Positions 51,334 through 59,629 of a DNA stretch of 64,000 bases are shown here, in pieces. The notes beneath the pieces are model-generated. The model saw only the letters and a program-made list of their open reading frames with translations. It was not told the origin of the DNA and made no database searches. The position numbers and the translations under genes were made by a program. Source of the stretch: VXRJ01 sp964636705 (GTDB lineage: Bacteria; Acidobacteriota; Vicinamibacteria; Vicinamibacterales; UBA8438). The DNA lies in the NCBI GenBank assembly GCA_964636705.1, contig CAZWUJ010000021.1, forward strand, positions 5,141 to 69,140, written 5' to 3'. How positions within the stretch are numbered: position 1 is the first letter of the stretch; every line of letters begins with the position of its first letter.

Positions 51334-52887
51334 TCAGCGTTCCGCCGTCGCGCCGTCGAGATAGCGACGCCCGGACACCACCGATGTCTCGGCGACGACG
51401 CGGTACGCGGCATCGGGCGTCTCTGCCGCCACCTCTTCGGACACCACTTCCGGCGCCGCATCCGATCCGTCGACGAACGCCTCGGTCAGCGCCCGCCCGG
51501 CCATGGCGGTTCCGACCGGCAGACCCAGCAGGGAGAGAATGGTCGGCGCGAAATCGACATTGGAAGACGGCAGCGACACTTCGACGCCCGACTTCAGGTC
51601 GGGGCCGGCGGCGATCAGCGTGTTGTGAATGTCGAACGGGCTGGTGCTGCCGTGGCCGGCCGTGCCATACGAGGCCGCGGTCCCTCGATAGCCGTACTCG
51701 TTCTCCGCGTCGGTCCACGCCGGCGAGTAGAGGATGTCCGCCGCCCGCGGGTGGTCCCATCGGGCGACCTCGAGCGACAGCGTCCCAGGGACATCGCCGC
51801 CTCGCGTGAAGATTGCCCCGACCTCCTCCGCGGCCTGCAGCGCCTCGACGATTCCCGACACCGTCCCGGCGTCTCCGTCGCGGACGTAGATCGCGTCCCC
51901 GCTGGCTACGACGCTCGGCGATCCATCCGCCAGCGTTCCCGAGAACGGCTCGAGGAGCGCCTGAAGATCGAGGAAGCCGGTGTGCGTCGAGAACCCGTGG
52001 TCCGACGTTACCCAGATGTTGAAGTCGTCCAGTTGTCCGGACGCCTCCAGCGCGCTCTGCAACCGTCCCAGCTCCGCGTCCACGGCGCGGATCGACTCCA
52101 TCGACGTCGGATGTCCCACGCCATGCACATGGGCGGTGGTGTCGGGATCGGTCAGCCACATGAAGGTGACCTGCGGATCGACCGCGTCGAGCCCCACTTC
52201 TAGGAAGGAGTCGACAATGTACCGGTTCCGCTCCCCGCTGGGCGACTCCAGAGTCGGCGGAGGCCCGAGTTCCTGCGCCACCCGCTCGGCCAGCGAATTC
52301 GGCAGCACGTACTCGTAGTGGATGATCCCGCCCCCCGCGACCGTGTGGTTCAGCAGAAACGAGGATCCGCTCGACCCCGCGCTCACTACGAGCAGCCGTT
52401 CGCCTGCCTCCTGCAGGGTCTGTCCCAGCGTCGGGGCCGTCAGCAGCCGTCCTCCCTCCGCCTCCTCGACCCGCAGCAGGTTCTGGCGCACCGAGGTACT
52501 GAGGAACTGCGTCGCGTCCACCTCCGGAAAGAAGATCGAGTTGCCCATCAGGCCATGCGTTTCCGGGTAGGCCCCGGTCGAGATCGAAGCGGCATTCACG
52601 CGCGTGACCGTCGGATAGACGGCGTGGTGATCCGTGAAGATGACGCCCCGCTCGCCGAGGGCGTACAGATTCGGCATCGCCTCCGGTGTGACGTAGTCGG
52701 GCCGGAGCCCGTCGAGGACGATCAACAGGTGCCGGCGTGGTGCGGTCTGGTCGGCACCCTGGGCGGACTCGGCCAGCCCGGAGCCCGCGTCACCTGGGGG
52801 CGCCTGGCCGCAAGCAACGAGCAATGCGGCCAGCAGTCCGAGTACTCCCCAGCCCGAAGTCACACGAATCGTTCCTGTAGCCGGCAT
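51334..52887 (-). CDS. Alkaline-phosphatase-superfamily phosphodiesterase, lipoprotein
   Basis: The 517-residue protein has a lipoprotein signal (GVLGLLAALLVACGQ) and the nucleotide pyrophosphatase/phosphodiesterase motifs: LIVLDGLRPDY (metal Asp), nucleophile Thr in HAVYPTVTRVNAASISTGAY, WLTDPDTTAHVHG (Asp/His), VTSDHGFSTHTGF (Asp/His) and AGHGSTSPFDIHNTLIAAGP (His). It should hydrolyse phosphodiester or pyrophosphate bonds outside the inner membrane. It is part of a run of secreted hydrolases. Confidence 0.88.
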   Translation of the reverse strand: MPATGTIRVTSGWGVLGLLAALLVACGQAPPGDAGSGLAESAQGADQTAPRRHLLIVLDGLRPDYVTPEAMPNLYALGERGVIFTDHHAVYPTVTRVNAASISTGAYPETHGLMGNSIFFPEVDATQFLSTSVRQNLLRVEEAEGGRLLTAPTLGQTLQEAGERLLVVSAGSSGSSFLLNHTVAGGGIIHYEYVLPNSLAERVAQELGPPPTLESPSGERNRYIVDSFLEVGLDAVDPQVTFMWLTDPDTTAHVHGVGHPTSMESIRAVDAELGRLQSALEASGQLDDFNIWVTSDHGFSTHTGFLDLQALLEPFSGTLADGSPSVVASGDAIYVRDGDAGTVSGIVEALQAAEEVGAIFTRGGDVPGTLSLEVARWDHPRAADILYSPAWTDAENEYGYRGTAASYGTAGHGSTSPFDIHNTLIAAGPDLKSGVEVSLPSSNVDFAPTILSLLGLPVGTAMAGRALTEAFVDGSDAAPEVVSEEVAAETPDAAYRVVAETSVVSGRRYLDGATAER

Positions 52888-52917
52888 GGCGCCACTCCCG
52901 CTGCTTCGTCGTTCCCG

Positions 52918-53919
52918 CTACGCGCGGTAGTAAGGCTCGAGCGCTTCCAGGCGGTAGTCGATCTCCGCCATCTGATCCGCCGTGAAGCTGTAGTCGCCGC
53001 GCCGCGACTTCATCGTCTTGAAGATGCCGCGCTTCTTCAGGACGTAGAGGCGGATCCCGGGAATGGAGGCGTCGAGGTTCAGCATCAGCAGCAGCTTGCT
53101 GAACAGATCGCGCAGTTCGTCATCCTTGCCCGCTTCGTGCAGCTCCCAGAGCCGGGCGTAGATGTCGGCATACATGACGCCGCCAGTCATCACACCGTCC
53201 ATGCCGAGCCGCATCTCGTAGAGCCATTGCCGCCCGAACGCGGCGCCGAAGATCGACTTGATCGTGTCGGGGCGGTGAGGCTTCAAGGCAAGCATGCGCT
53301 CGTGCACCGGGTCGCGCTCTTCCTTCACATAGGCGAGGTTCGGGAATTCCCGAGCCATGTCCACCATGAACTCGACGGTCGGGACGACGTCCGGCGCGCC
53401 GCCGCTCGTCTGGAAGAAGATGGGTCGGTCAGTGACGCCACAGAGTGCGGCGTAGTAGTCGCGGAACTCCCGCAGCGTCGACGCCTCGGTCGGCGGGATG
53501 GCGATCATGCCATCAGGAGCGAGCGCTTCGGCATGCCGCGCATACTCCAGCATGCCCGGGGTGTCGTTGCCCTGCACGCCGAAGACGAGGGCAGGCTGCC
53601 GTCCCTCCGCCGCCTCGGCCAGCACGTCGAAGCCGCGCAGCCGTTCCTGTTTGGACAGGTACCGCTGTTCGCTCGAGTTCTGCGGCCACACCAGGCCACG
53701 GATTCCGCAGCGCTCGCAGAAGTCGACCTGGCCCGCCAGGTCCTCGTAGTCCACCTCGTTGGCGTCCGTGTACGGAGTGCTCAGAATCATGAACGCGCCG
53801 CGCATCGGTTTCCCTTCCGCCGCCCGCAAGGACAGCGCCGGCGCCACCGCCGCCGCGCCGGCGGCGCCGCCAACCGTGGTCAACCACTCACGACGGGTAT
53901 AAGTGTGTGCGTGCAGCAT
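52918..53919 (-). CDS. Tat-exported dihydrodipicolinate synthase-like protein
   Basis: The 333-residue protein has a Tat signal (YTRREWLTTVGGAAGAAAV; twin Arg, starting at the ATG at 53919) and a DapA/NAL-type TIM barrel: RGAFMILSTPYTDANEVDYE, DFCERCGIRGLVWPQNSSEQ, then the Schiff-base Lys in NLAYVKEERDPVHE. The usual GTTGE substrate loop is replaced by PQNSSEQ, and the catalytic Tyr strand reads RPIFFQTSGG. The substrate is therefore probably not pyruvate plus aspartate semialdehyde; an exported aldolase or lyase is likely. Confidence 0.8.
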   Translation of the reverse strand: MLHAHTYTRREWLTTVGGAAGAAAVAPALSLRAAEGKPMRGAFMILSTPYTDANEVDYEDLAGQVDFCERCGIRGLVWPQNSSEQRYLSKQERLRGFDVLAEAAEGRQPALVFGVQGNDTPGMLEYARHAEALAPDGMIAIPPTEASTLREFRDYYAALCGVTDRPIFFQTSGGAPDVVPTVEFMVDMAREFPNLAYVKEERDPVHERMLALKPHRPDTIKSIFGAAFGRQWLYEMRLGMDGVMTGGVMYADIYARLWELHEAGKDDELRDLFSKLLLMLNLDASIPGIRLYVLKKRGIFKTMKSRRGDYSFTADQMAEIDYRLEALEPYYRA

Positions 53920-53954
53920 CGTGTCTCCCGCTCTCGCTTCGGGTGTCCAGACTA

Positions 53955-54401
53955 TCACCAGCCGACGAAGACGCCCGCACGAGACAATGTGAAGTCCCGC
54001 GCGCGATCGACCGAGGCCACTACACCGACTCGTCTTCCGATGCGCACGCCGGCGCCGACCGTCGCACTGACATCAGGCTCCACCGCCGGACCGCTCACGG
54101 GCGTGTTCGTGCCGAATCGGAGGAGGACGCGCGCCGCTTCCATCCGCATGACGGGCACCGCGACGCCGGCCTGTATCGCCCAGACGCCCGCGTCATGACT
54201 CAAATAGCCGTACGGCTCGACACTCCAGACCTCGACCGCCATCCCACCGAATCCGCCGGCGAAGGCGACCTCGCCGGTGGCGAAGCGCATTACGCCGCCA
54301 GCGACGACACCATCCGCCGCGGCGGCCGGCGCCGCGAGCGTGAGCGCCAACGTCGCTATCCAGAGGGCGCGAAGGGCCAATATCGGCAGCCGGTCCGGCA
54401 T
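53955..54401 (-). CDS. Exported small barrel-like protein
   Basis: The 148-residue protein has a signal peptide (LALRALWIATLALTLAAPAAA) and short glycine-rich alternating strands (FAGGFGGMAVEVWSV, TVGAGVRIGRRVGVVASV) and ends in VFVGW. It is probably a small outer-membrane protein. No family is recognised. Its last bases lie 36 bases before the Tat-exported aldolase-like gene on the same strand. Confidence 0.55.
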   Translation of the reverse strand: MPDRLPILALRALWIATLALTLAAPAAAADGVVAGGVMRFATGEVAFAGGFGGMAVEVWSVEPYGYLSHDAGVWAIQAGVAVPVMRMEAARVLLRFGTNTPVSGPAVEPDVSATVGAGVRIGRRVGVVASVDRARDFTLSRAGVFVGW

Positions 54402-54497
54402 GGTCGTCCAATGGTGTCACAAGTCCTGTCATCCGCCCGGCATCGACCGATCCGGCAAGATACGCTAGGCTGAGGGTTTCGACGTTCGGAGGAGAAC

Positions 54498-56615
54498 ATG
54501 GCCGGATTGCGACACGGCGCCTGGATTGCCGCCACAGCGTTGCTGGCCGCCTGCGCCACAGGGGAGACCGTGACCGATCGGGGTATCGAGGTGCCGCCGC
54601 CGCCGCCGCCGCCGCCGCCGACCGAGGTGCGCGAGGTGGTCGACACGCTCCACGGCGTCGAGATCACGGATCCGTACCGCTGGCTCGAGGATCAGGACGC
54701 CCCGGAGACGCGCGCGTGGATCGACGCCCAGAACACCTATACGGACGGCCTGCTGGATGGACTCCCGGGCCGCGATGCGCTACGCGAGCGAGCTGCGGCG
54801 GTGCTGGAGCGCGACACGATCGGCCTGCCGAACGAGCGGGGCGGCCGCTACTTCTTCAGCCTCCGCCGCGCCGATCAGGACCTGTCCGTCCTCTACTGGC
54901 GCGAAGGACCCGATGGCGCCGATCAGGTGCTGATCGACCCGCACCCGATGAGTCCGGACCATACGACGTCGGTCGAGTTGCGGGACCTGTCCGACGACGG
55001 GACGATGGCCGTCTACGCAGTGCGCGAAGGCGGTGTCGACGAGGTCGCGATTCACGTCCGCAATGTCGACAGCGGCGAGGATCTGCCCGATGTGCTGCCG
55101 CCCGCCCGCTACGGCTCGGTGGTGCTGGCCCCCGACGGCAGCGGTCTCTATTACGAGCGCTACGGCGACGTGACCCCGCGCGTCATGTTCCACGCGCTCG
55201 GGTCGCCGATGGCGGAGGACGTGCAGCTCTTCGGGGAGGGCTACGAACAGCATCACATCCCGGTGACGGTGATCTCCGACGATGGCCGGTGGATGGCCGT
55301 GCACGTAATCGAGGGATCCTCCGGTCCGACGGAGATTCACATCAAGGACCTTGCGAACGACACCCCGTTCGTGACCGCGGTTGCCGACGGCGTCTCTGAA
55401 TCGTGGGGCGAGTTCGCTGGCGATCAGTTCGTCATCGTCACGAACCTGGATGCGCCGAACAAGCGCGTAGTGGTCGCCGACCCGGCGAGCCCGGCGGTGG
55501 ACCAGTGGCGGGAGGTGATCCCGGAACGGGAAGGCGTGGTCGTGCAGGGGGCGCGCCCCCTCGGCGGGAGACTGGCGGTCCTGTACCTTCAGGATGTCCA
55601 GCCGCGCGTCGCCATCCACGAGATGGACGGCGCGCATGTCCGGGACCTCGCCTTCGACACGGCCGGGTCGGTTGGCGGCGGCGCGGGCCGCTGGATGAGC
55701 GACGAAGCGTTCTTCACGTTCCAGACCTTCCACGTCCCGCGGACCATCTACCGCTACGACATCGCCACCGGCGAACAGTCCGTCTGGGCCGCGCCGGAAG
55801 CGCCGGTCGATCCCGCCGCCTACGAGGTGACCCAGCAGTGGTTCCACTCAAGGGACGGGACCCGCGTGCCGATGTTCGTCGTCGCCCCGCCCGGGGTTGC
55901 ACTGGACGGCGCGAACCCGACGCTGCTGACCGGCTACGGAGGCTTCAACAACGCGATGACGCCGCTCTTCTCCGCCCTCGCGACGACGTGGCTCGAATCG
56001 GGCGGCGTCTTCGCCCTGGCCAACATCCGGGGGGGCAGCGAGTTCGGCGAGGTGTGGCACGAGGCGGGCATGCTCGGCAACAAGCAGAACGTCTACGATG
56101 ATTTCATCGCTGCCGCCGAGCATCTGATTGCCGAGGGATATACGAGCAGCGAGCACCTGGCGATCCGGGGCGGCAGCAACGGCGGTCTGCTGGTGAGCGC
56201 CGTCGCGAACCAGCGTCCCGACCTGTTCGGCGCGGTGGTGTGCACCTATCCGCTGCTCGACATGATCCGCTATCACCAGTTCCTGGTGGCCAGTTTCTGG
56301 ATACCCGAGTACGGTTCGAGCGACGATCCGGAACAGTTCGAGTGGTTGCGGGCGTACTCGCCCTACCACAATGTGATCGACGGCGGCGACTATCCGGCGA
56401 CGCTCTATCTCTCCGGCGACGGCGATACCCGCGTCGCGCCTTTGCACGCCCGCAAGATGACGGCGCTGATGCAGGCGAAGAACGGATCGGACAACCCCGT
56501 TCTGCTGCGCTACCACACACAGGCAGGTCACTCCGGGGGCCAGCCGGTGAGCCAGCAGATTGATGAAATGGTCGACACAATCAGCTTCCTGCTCTGGCAG
56601 GTGGGGCGGGAGTAG
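54498..56615 (+). CDS. Prolyl oligopeptidase (S9A), exported
   Basis: The 705-residue serine peptidase cuts after proline in short peptides. The propeller domain follows an opening EITDPYRWLEDQDAPETRAW, and the C-terminal hydrolase has the catalytic Ser near 559 (RGGSNGGLLVSAV), Asp near 643 (SGDGDTRVAP) and His near 678 (AGHSGG). A lipoprotein-like signal (ATALLAACATGE) starts the chain, and then nine consecutive prolines are encoded by a CCG tract (54595-54621). A good ribosome site (GGAGGAGAA) precedes the ATG. An M28 peptidase gene follows after 28 bases. Confidence 0.95.
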   Translation: MAGLRHGAWIAATALLAACATGETVTDRGIEVPPPPPPPPPTEVREVVDTLHGVEITDPYRWLEDQDAPETRAWIDAQNTYTDGLLDGLPGRDALRERAAAVLERDTIGLPNERGGRYFFSLRRADQDLSVLYWREGPDGADQVLIDPHPMSPDHTTSVELRDLSDDGTMAVYAVREGGVDEVAIHVRNVDSGEDLPDVLPPARYGSVVLAPDGSGLYYERYGDVTPRVMFHALGSPMAEDVQLFGEGYEQHHIPVTVISDDGRWMAVHVIEGSSGPTEIHIKDLANDTPFVTAVADGVSESWGEFAGDQFVIVTNLDAPNKRVVVADPASPAVDQWREVIPEREGVVVQGARPLGGRLAVLYLQDVQPRVAIHEMDGAHVRDLAFDTAGSVGGGAGRWMSDEAFFTFQTFHVPRTIYRYDIATGEQSVWAAPEAPVDPAAYEVTQQWFHSRDGTRVPMFVVAPPGVALDGANPTLLTGYGGFNNAMTPLFSALATTWLESGGVFALANIRGGSEFGEVWHEAGMLGNKQNVYDDFIAAAEHLIAEGYTSSEHLAIRGGSNGGLLVSAVANQRPDLFGAVVCTYPLLDMIRYHQFLVASFWIPEYGSSDDPEQFEWLRAYSPYHNVIDGGDYPATLYLSGDGDTRVAPLHARKMTALMQAKNGSDNPVLLRYHTQAGHSGGQPVSQQIDEMVDTISFLLWQVGRE

Positions 56616-56643
56616 CCCGCGGAAACGCGGCGGGGAGGATGGG

Positions 56644-58356
56644 ATGACGAGGCGCAACATCCGGGTGTGGGTGGCGATGATGGCAATGGCGGCAGCGGCT
56701 GGCGCATGTGGCGGCGGCGGGGCGATGTCGGACGAGCCGGCGGCGGACGACACGGCGGCGGACGACTCGGCCGACACCGACGCTTCGCCAGCCGTCATTG
56801 CGGACGGTATTTCGATCGAGACGCTGATGGAGGCGACCGAGCGCATGGCCTCGGACGAGTTCGAGGGGCGCGCGCCCGGATCACGCGGTGAGGAGTTGAC
56901 GCTTGCCTATCTGACCGAGCAGTTCGAAGCGGTCGGGGCCGAGCCGGGCAACCCGGAAGGCACCTGGGTCCAGGATGTCCCGCTCGTCGGCATCACGCCG
57001 CAGCCGGGCGATTACCTGACTGTCACCGCGAACGGCGAGAGCCGGACGCTGGAACCGGCGGCGGACTACGTCGCCGCGACCAAGCATGTCGTCGACGAGG
57101 TGCAAGTGAACGACGCCGAGTTCGTCTTCGTCGGCTACGGCGCGCGCGCGCCGGAGTACGACTGGGACGATTTCGGGGACGCCGACCTCAGCGGCAAGAT
57201 TCTCCTCTTCCTCGTGAACGACCCGCCGCTCGACGACATCTTCGGCGGCCACGCGATGACCTACTACGGCCGCTGGACCTACAAGCACGAGATGGCGGCC
57301 GAGCTGGGCGCGGCCGGCTCGCTCGTCATCCACGAGACCGGACCGGCCGGCTACCCGTGGGAGGTGGTCGGCAGCTCGCCCTACGCCGAGGCGTTCGACC
57401 TGGTGGCGGCCGACGACAACCTCGGCCGGGCCACGTTCGAGGGCTGGGTGCAGCGCGCGACCGCCGAGTCCCTGTTCCAGATGGCGGGCCTCGACTTCGA
57501 GGCGGCCAAGGCGCAGGCCGCGACGCGCGAGTTCACGCCGGTCCCGCTGGGCATCACGGGCAGCCTCCGGATCCGGAACGAGCTGCGCCGGATCGCCTCG
57601 CAGAACTTCCTCGCGAGGATTACCGGGAGCGAGGCGCCGGACGAGGTGGTCATCTATTGCGCCCACTGGGACCACATGGGGCGCGACACGAGCCTGGAAG
57701 GCGATCAGATCTACAACGGCGCCGCCGACAACGCGACGGGGACGGCCGGCCTGATCGAAATCGCCAGGGCGTTTCTGTCGGCGCCGGAGCCCCCGCGGCG
57801 GACGGTGCTCTTCCTTGCGGTCACGGCGGAAGAGCAGGGTCTGCTCGGCTCGCGCCACTACGGTGAGAACCCGCTCTATCCGACGGCCCAAACGGTCGCC
57901 GCGATCAACATGGACGTGCTCAACCAGTGGGGCCGCACGCGCGACCTGACGGTCGTCGGCTACGGGCAGTCGGAGCTGGATGACGTCGCGGCCGAGGTCG
58001 CCGCGCGTCTGAACCGGACGCTCGCACCCGACCCGGAGCCGGACAAGGGCTTCTACTTCCGGTCCGATCACTTCTCCTTCGCGCGGGTCGGCGTCCCCGC
58101 GTTCTACGGCGACCCGGGGATCGAGTACATCGGCAAGGCGCCCGGCTACGGACTGGAGAAGCGGAACGAGTACAACGTGAACGACTATCACAAGGTGTCG
58201 GACGAGGTGAAACCCGACTGGGACATGTCCGGCGCGGTGGAGGACCTGACCTTCATGTACGAGATGGGCGTCCTCCTCGCCAACGGCGGGCACTGGCCGG
58301 CGTGGAGCGAGACGAGCGAGTTCCGCGCCATTCGCGAGGCGGAGCGCTCGGAGTAG
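56644..58356 (+). CDS. M28-family zinc aminopeptidase, lipoprotein
   Basis: The 570-residue protein has a lipoprotein signal (MMAMAAAAGACGGG) and an acidic spacer, then the M28 motifs: ligand His in IYCAHWDHMG, Asp in YNGAADNATGTAGLIEIARA, Glu pair in AVTAEEQGLLGSRHYGE, Asp in INMDVLNQWG and His in YFRSDHFSFARVGVPAF. These five residues bind two zinc ions. A PA-domain-like insert lies between residues 150 and 300. It should remove N-terminal residues from peptides, complementing the adjacent prolyl oligopeptidase. The ATG at 56644 gives the signal peptide. Confidence 0.93.
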   Translation: MTRRNIRVWVAMMAMAAAAGACGGGGAMSDEPAADDTAADDSADTDASPAVIADGISIETLMEATERMASDEFEGRAPGSRGEELTLAYLTEQFEAVGAEPGNPEGTWVQDVPLVGITPQPGDYLTVTANGESRTLEPAADYVAATKHVVDEVQVNDAEFVFVGYGARAPEYDWDDFGDADLSGKILLFLVNDPPLDDIFGGHAMTYYGRWTYKHEMAAELGAAGSLVIHETGPAGYPWEVVGSSPYAEAFDLVAADDNLGRATFEGWVQRATAESLFQMAGLDFEAAKAQAATREFTPVPLGITGSLRIRNELRRIASQNFLARITGSEAPDEVVIYCAHWDHMGRDTSLEGDQIYNGAADNATGTAGLIEIARAFLSAPEPPRRTVLFLAVTAEEQGLLGSRHYGENPLYPTAQTVAAINMDVLNQWGRTRDLTVVGYGQSELDDVAAEVAARLNRTLAPDPEPDKGFYFRSDHFSFARVGVPAFYGDPGIEYIGKAPGYGLEKRNEYNVNDYHKVSDEVKPDWDMSGAVEDLTFMYEMGVLLANGGHWPAWSETSEFRAIREAERSE

Positions 58357-58360
58357 GAGT

Positions 58361-59536
58361 CTATCGACCGGCGTCGAACTGTTCGAGCCGGCCGCCTAGA
58401 TCATGCAGGGGCAGGACGTCTCCGCCCCGGCGCGTTTCATGAGCATCGCCGCCATGGACGATGGCGGCGGCCTCGCACCCGGGTATAAGTGGCTTCACGC
58501 GCTCCAGTCCAGTGAACCAGTCCGACGCGACAGTGGCGCCGGACTTGGCCTCGATGGCGAGGATGCGTCCTTCCGAGGGATACAGCAGGTCGCACTCGAG
58601 CCCGGTGCTGTCCCGAAAGAAGAAGATCTCCGGCCGGCGCCCCCGGTTGCAGGCGTGTTTCAGTACTTCGGTGACGACCGCATTCTCGAAGAGCGCTCCG
58701 CGTAGCGGGTGGGTCTGAAGCTGTCGTCGGCTCTCGATTCCGAGCAGCCAGCTCGCAAGCCCGACGTCGTGGAAGTACAGCTTGGGCGACTTGACGAGGC
58801 GCTTGTTCACGTTGCCGTGGTACGGCGGCAGGCGAAAGACGACGTAGCTGGCTTCGAGCACCGAGAGCCAATGCCTCGCCGTTACATGCGTCACGCCCGC
58901 GTCCGCTCCGAGCGCGGAGAGATTGAGCAATTGCCCGACGCGGCCCGCGCACAGGCGCACGAAGCGCTGGAACGCGGTGAGATTCCTCACCTCCAGCATG
59001 CGGCGCACATCGCGCTCGACGTAGGTCTCGATGTAGTCGCCCAGTGCCTGCCGCGGATCGAGCCCCTGGTCGTGGATGCGCGGATAGAAGCCGCTGAAGA
59101 GCATCTCGTCTACACCGGCGTCAACTCCCGCGACGCGTAGCTCGTCGATCGAGAAGGGCAGCAACCGCAGCAAGGCCGTCCGACCGGCGAGGGATTGATC
59201 GATCGCGTCGGAGAGCAGAAACTGCCCGCTGCCAGTCAGCACGTACAGGCCGTTTCCACCGTGCTCGTCCGCGAACACCTGTAGCCACGACAGCAGTGAT
59301 GGGACTCGCTGGATTTCGTCGAGGACTACGCCGCCCGGCCACCTCGCAAGAAACCGCTTCGGATCGTCTTCGGCGAACTGTCGGTGCTCCGGTGACTCCA
59401 GGTTGACGTAGGCAAGCTCCGGCAGCGCCGCCCGGCAGAGTGTTGTCTTGCCGGACTGGCGCGGTCCGGTCACCGTGACGAACGGATACCGGCGGAACAG
59501 TTCCTTCAGGAGCGGCGCGATCGTGCGTTCGACCAC
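58361..59536 (-). CDS. DUF4143-type ATPase
   Basis: The 391-residue protein has an N-terminal AAA domain: Walker A VTGPRQSGKTTL, Walker B GGVVLDEIQRVPSLLSW, sensor LTGSGQFLLSD, then a winged-helix-like part (ERDVRRMLEVRNLTAFQRFV) and a C-terminal DUF4143 domain with a PD-(D/E)XK-like fold (GLECDLLYPSEGRILAIEAK). Such orphan genes are widespread and often carry signs of mobility; their function is not known. A perfect palindrome lies 30 bases upstream of the start. Confidence 0.92.
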   Translation of the reverse strand: MVERTIAPLLKELFRRYPFVTVTGPRQSGKTTLCRAALPELAYVNLESPEHRQFAEDDPKRFLARWPGGVVLDEIQRVPSLLSWLQVFADEHGGNGLYVLTGSGQFLLSDAIDQSLAGRTALLRLLPFSIDELRVAGVDAGVDEMLFSGFYPRIHDQGLDPRQALGDYIETYVERDVRRMLEVRNLTAFQRFVRLCAGRVGQLLNLSALGADAGVTHVTARHWLSVLEASYVVFRLPPYHGNVNKRLVKSPKLYFHDVGLASWLLGIESRRQLQTHPLRGALFENAVVTEVLKHACNRGRRPEIFFFRDSTGLECDLLYPSEGRILAIEAKSGATVASDWFTGLERVKPLIPGCEAAAIVHGGDAHETRRGGDVLPLHDLGGRLEQFDAGR

Positions 59537-59566
59537 AGATGCATGTTACGCGCTGAGAGAGACAGA

Positions 59567-59585
59567 TTGAAAGTTGAACTTTCAA
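59567..59585. promoter_or_regulatory. Palindrome upstream of the DUF4143 ATPase gene
   Basis: TTGAAAGTT-G-AACTTTCAA is a perfect 9-bp inverted repeat around one base, 30 bases before the ATPase start. It is AT-rich against a GC-rich background, so it is likely to be a protein-binding site, possibly for self-regulation by the ATPase's winged-helix region. Confidence 0.55.
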
Positions 59586-59629
59586 ATTGCAGCACGGCTT
59601 CTCGGACCGGACCTTCGCACTTCCCGGAC

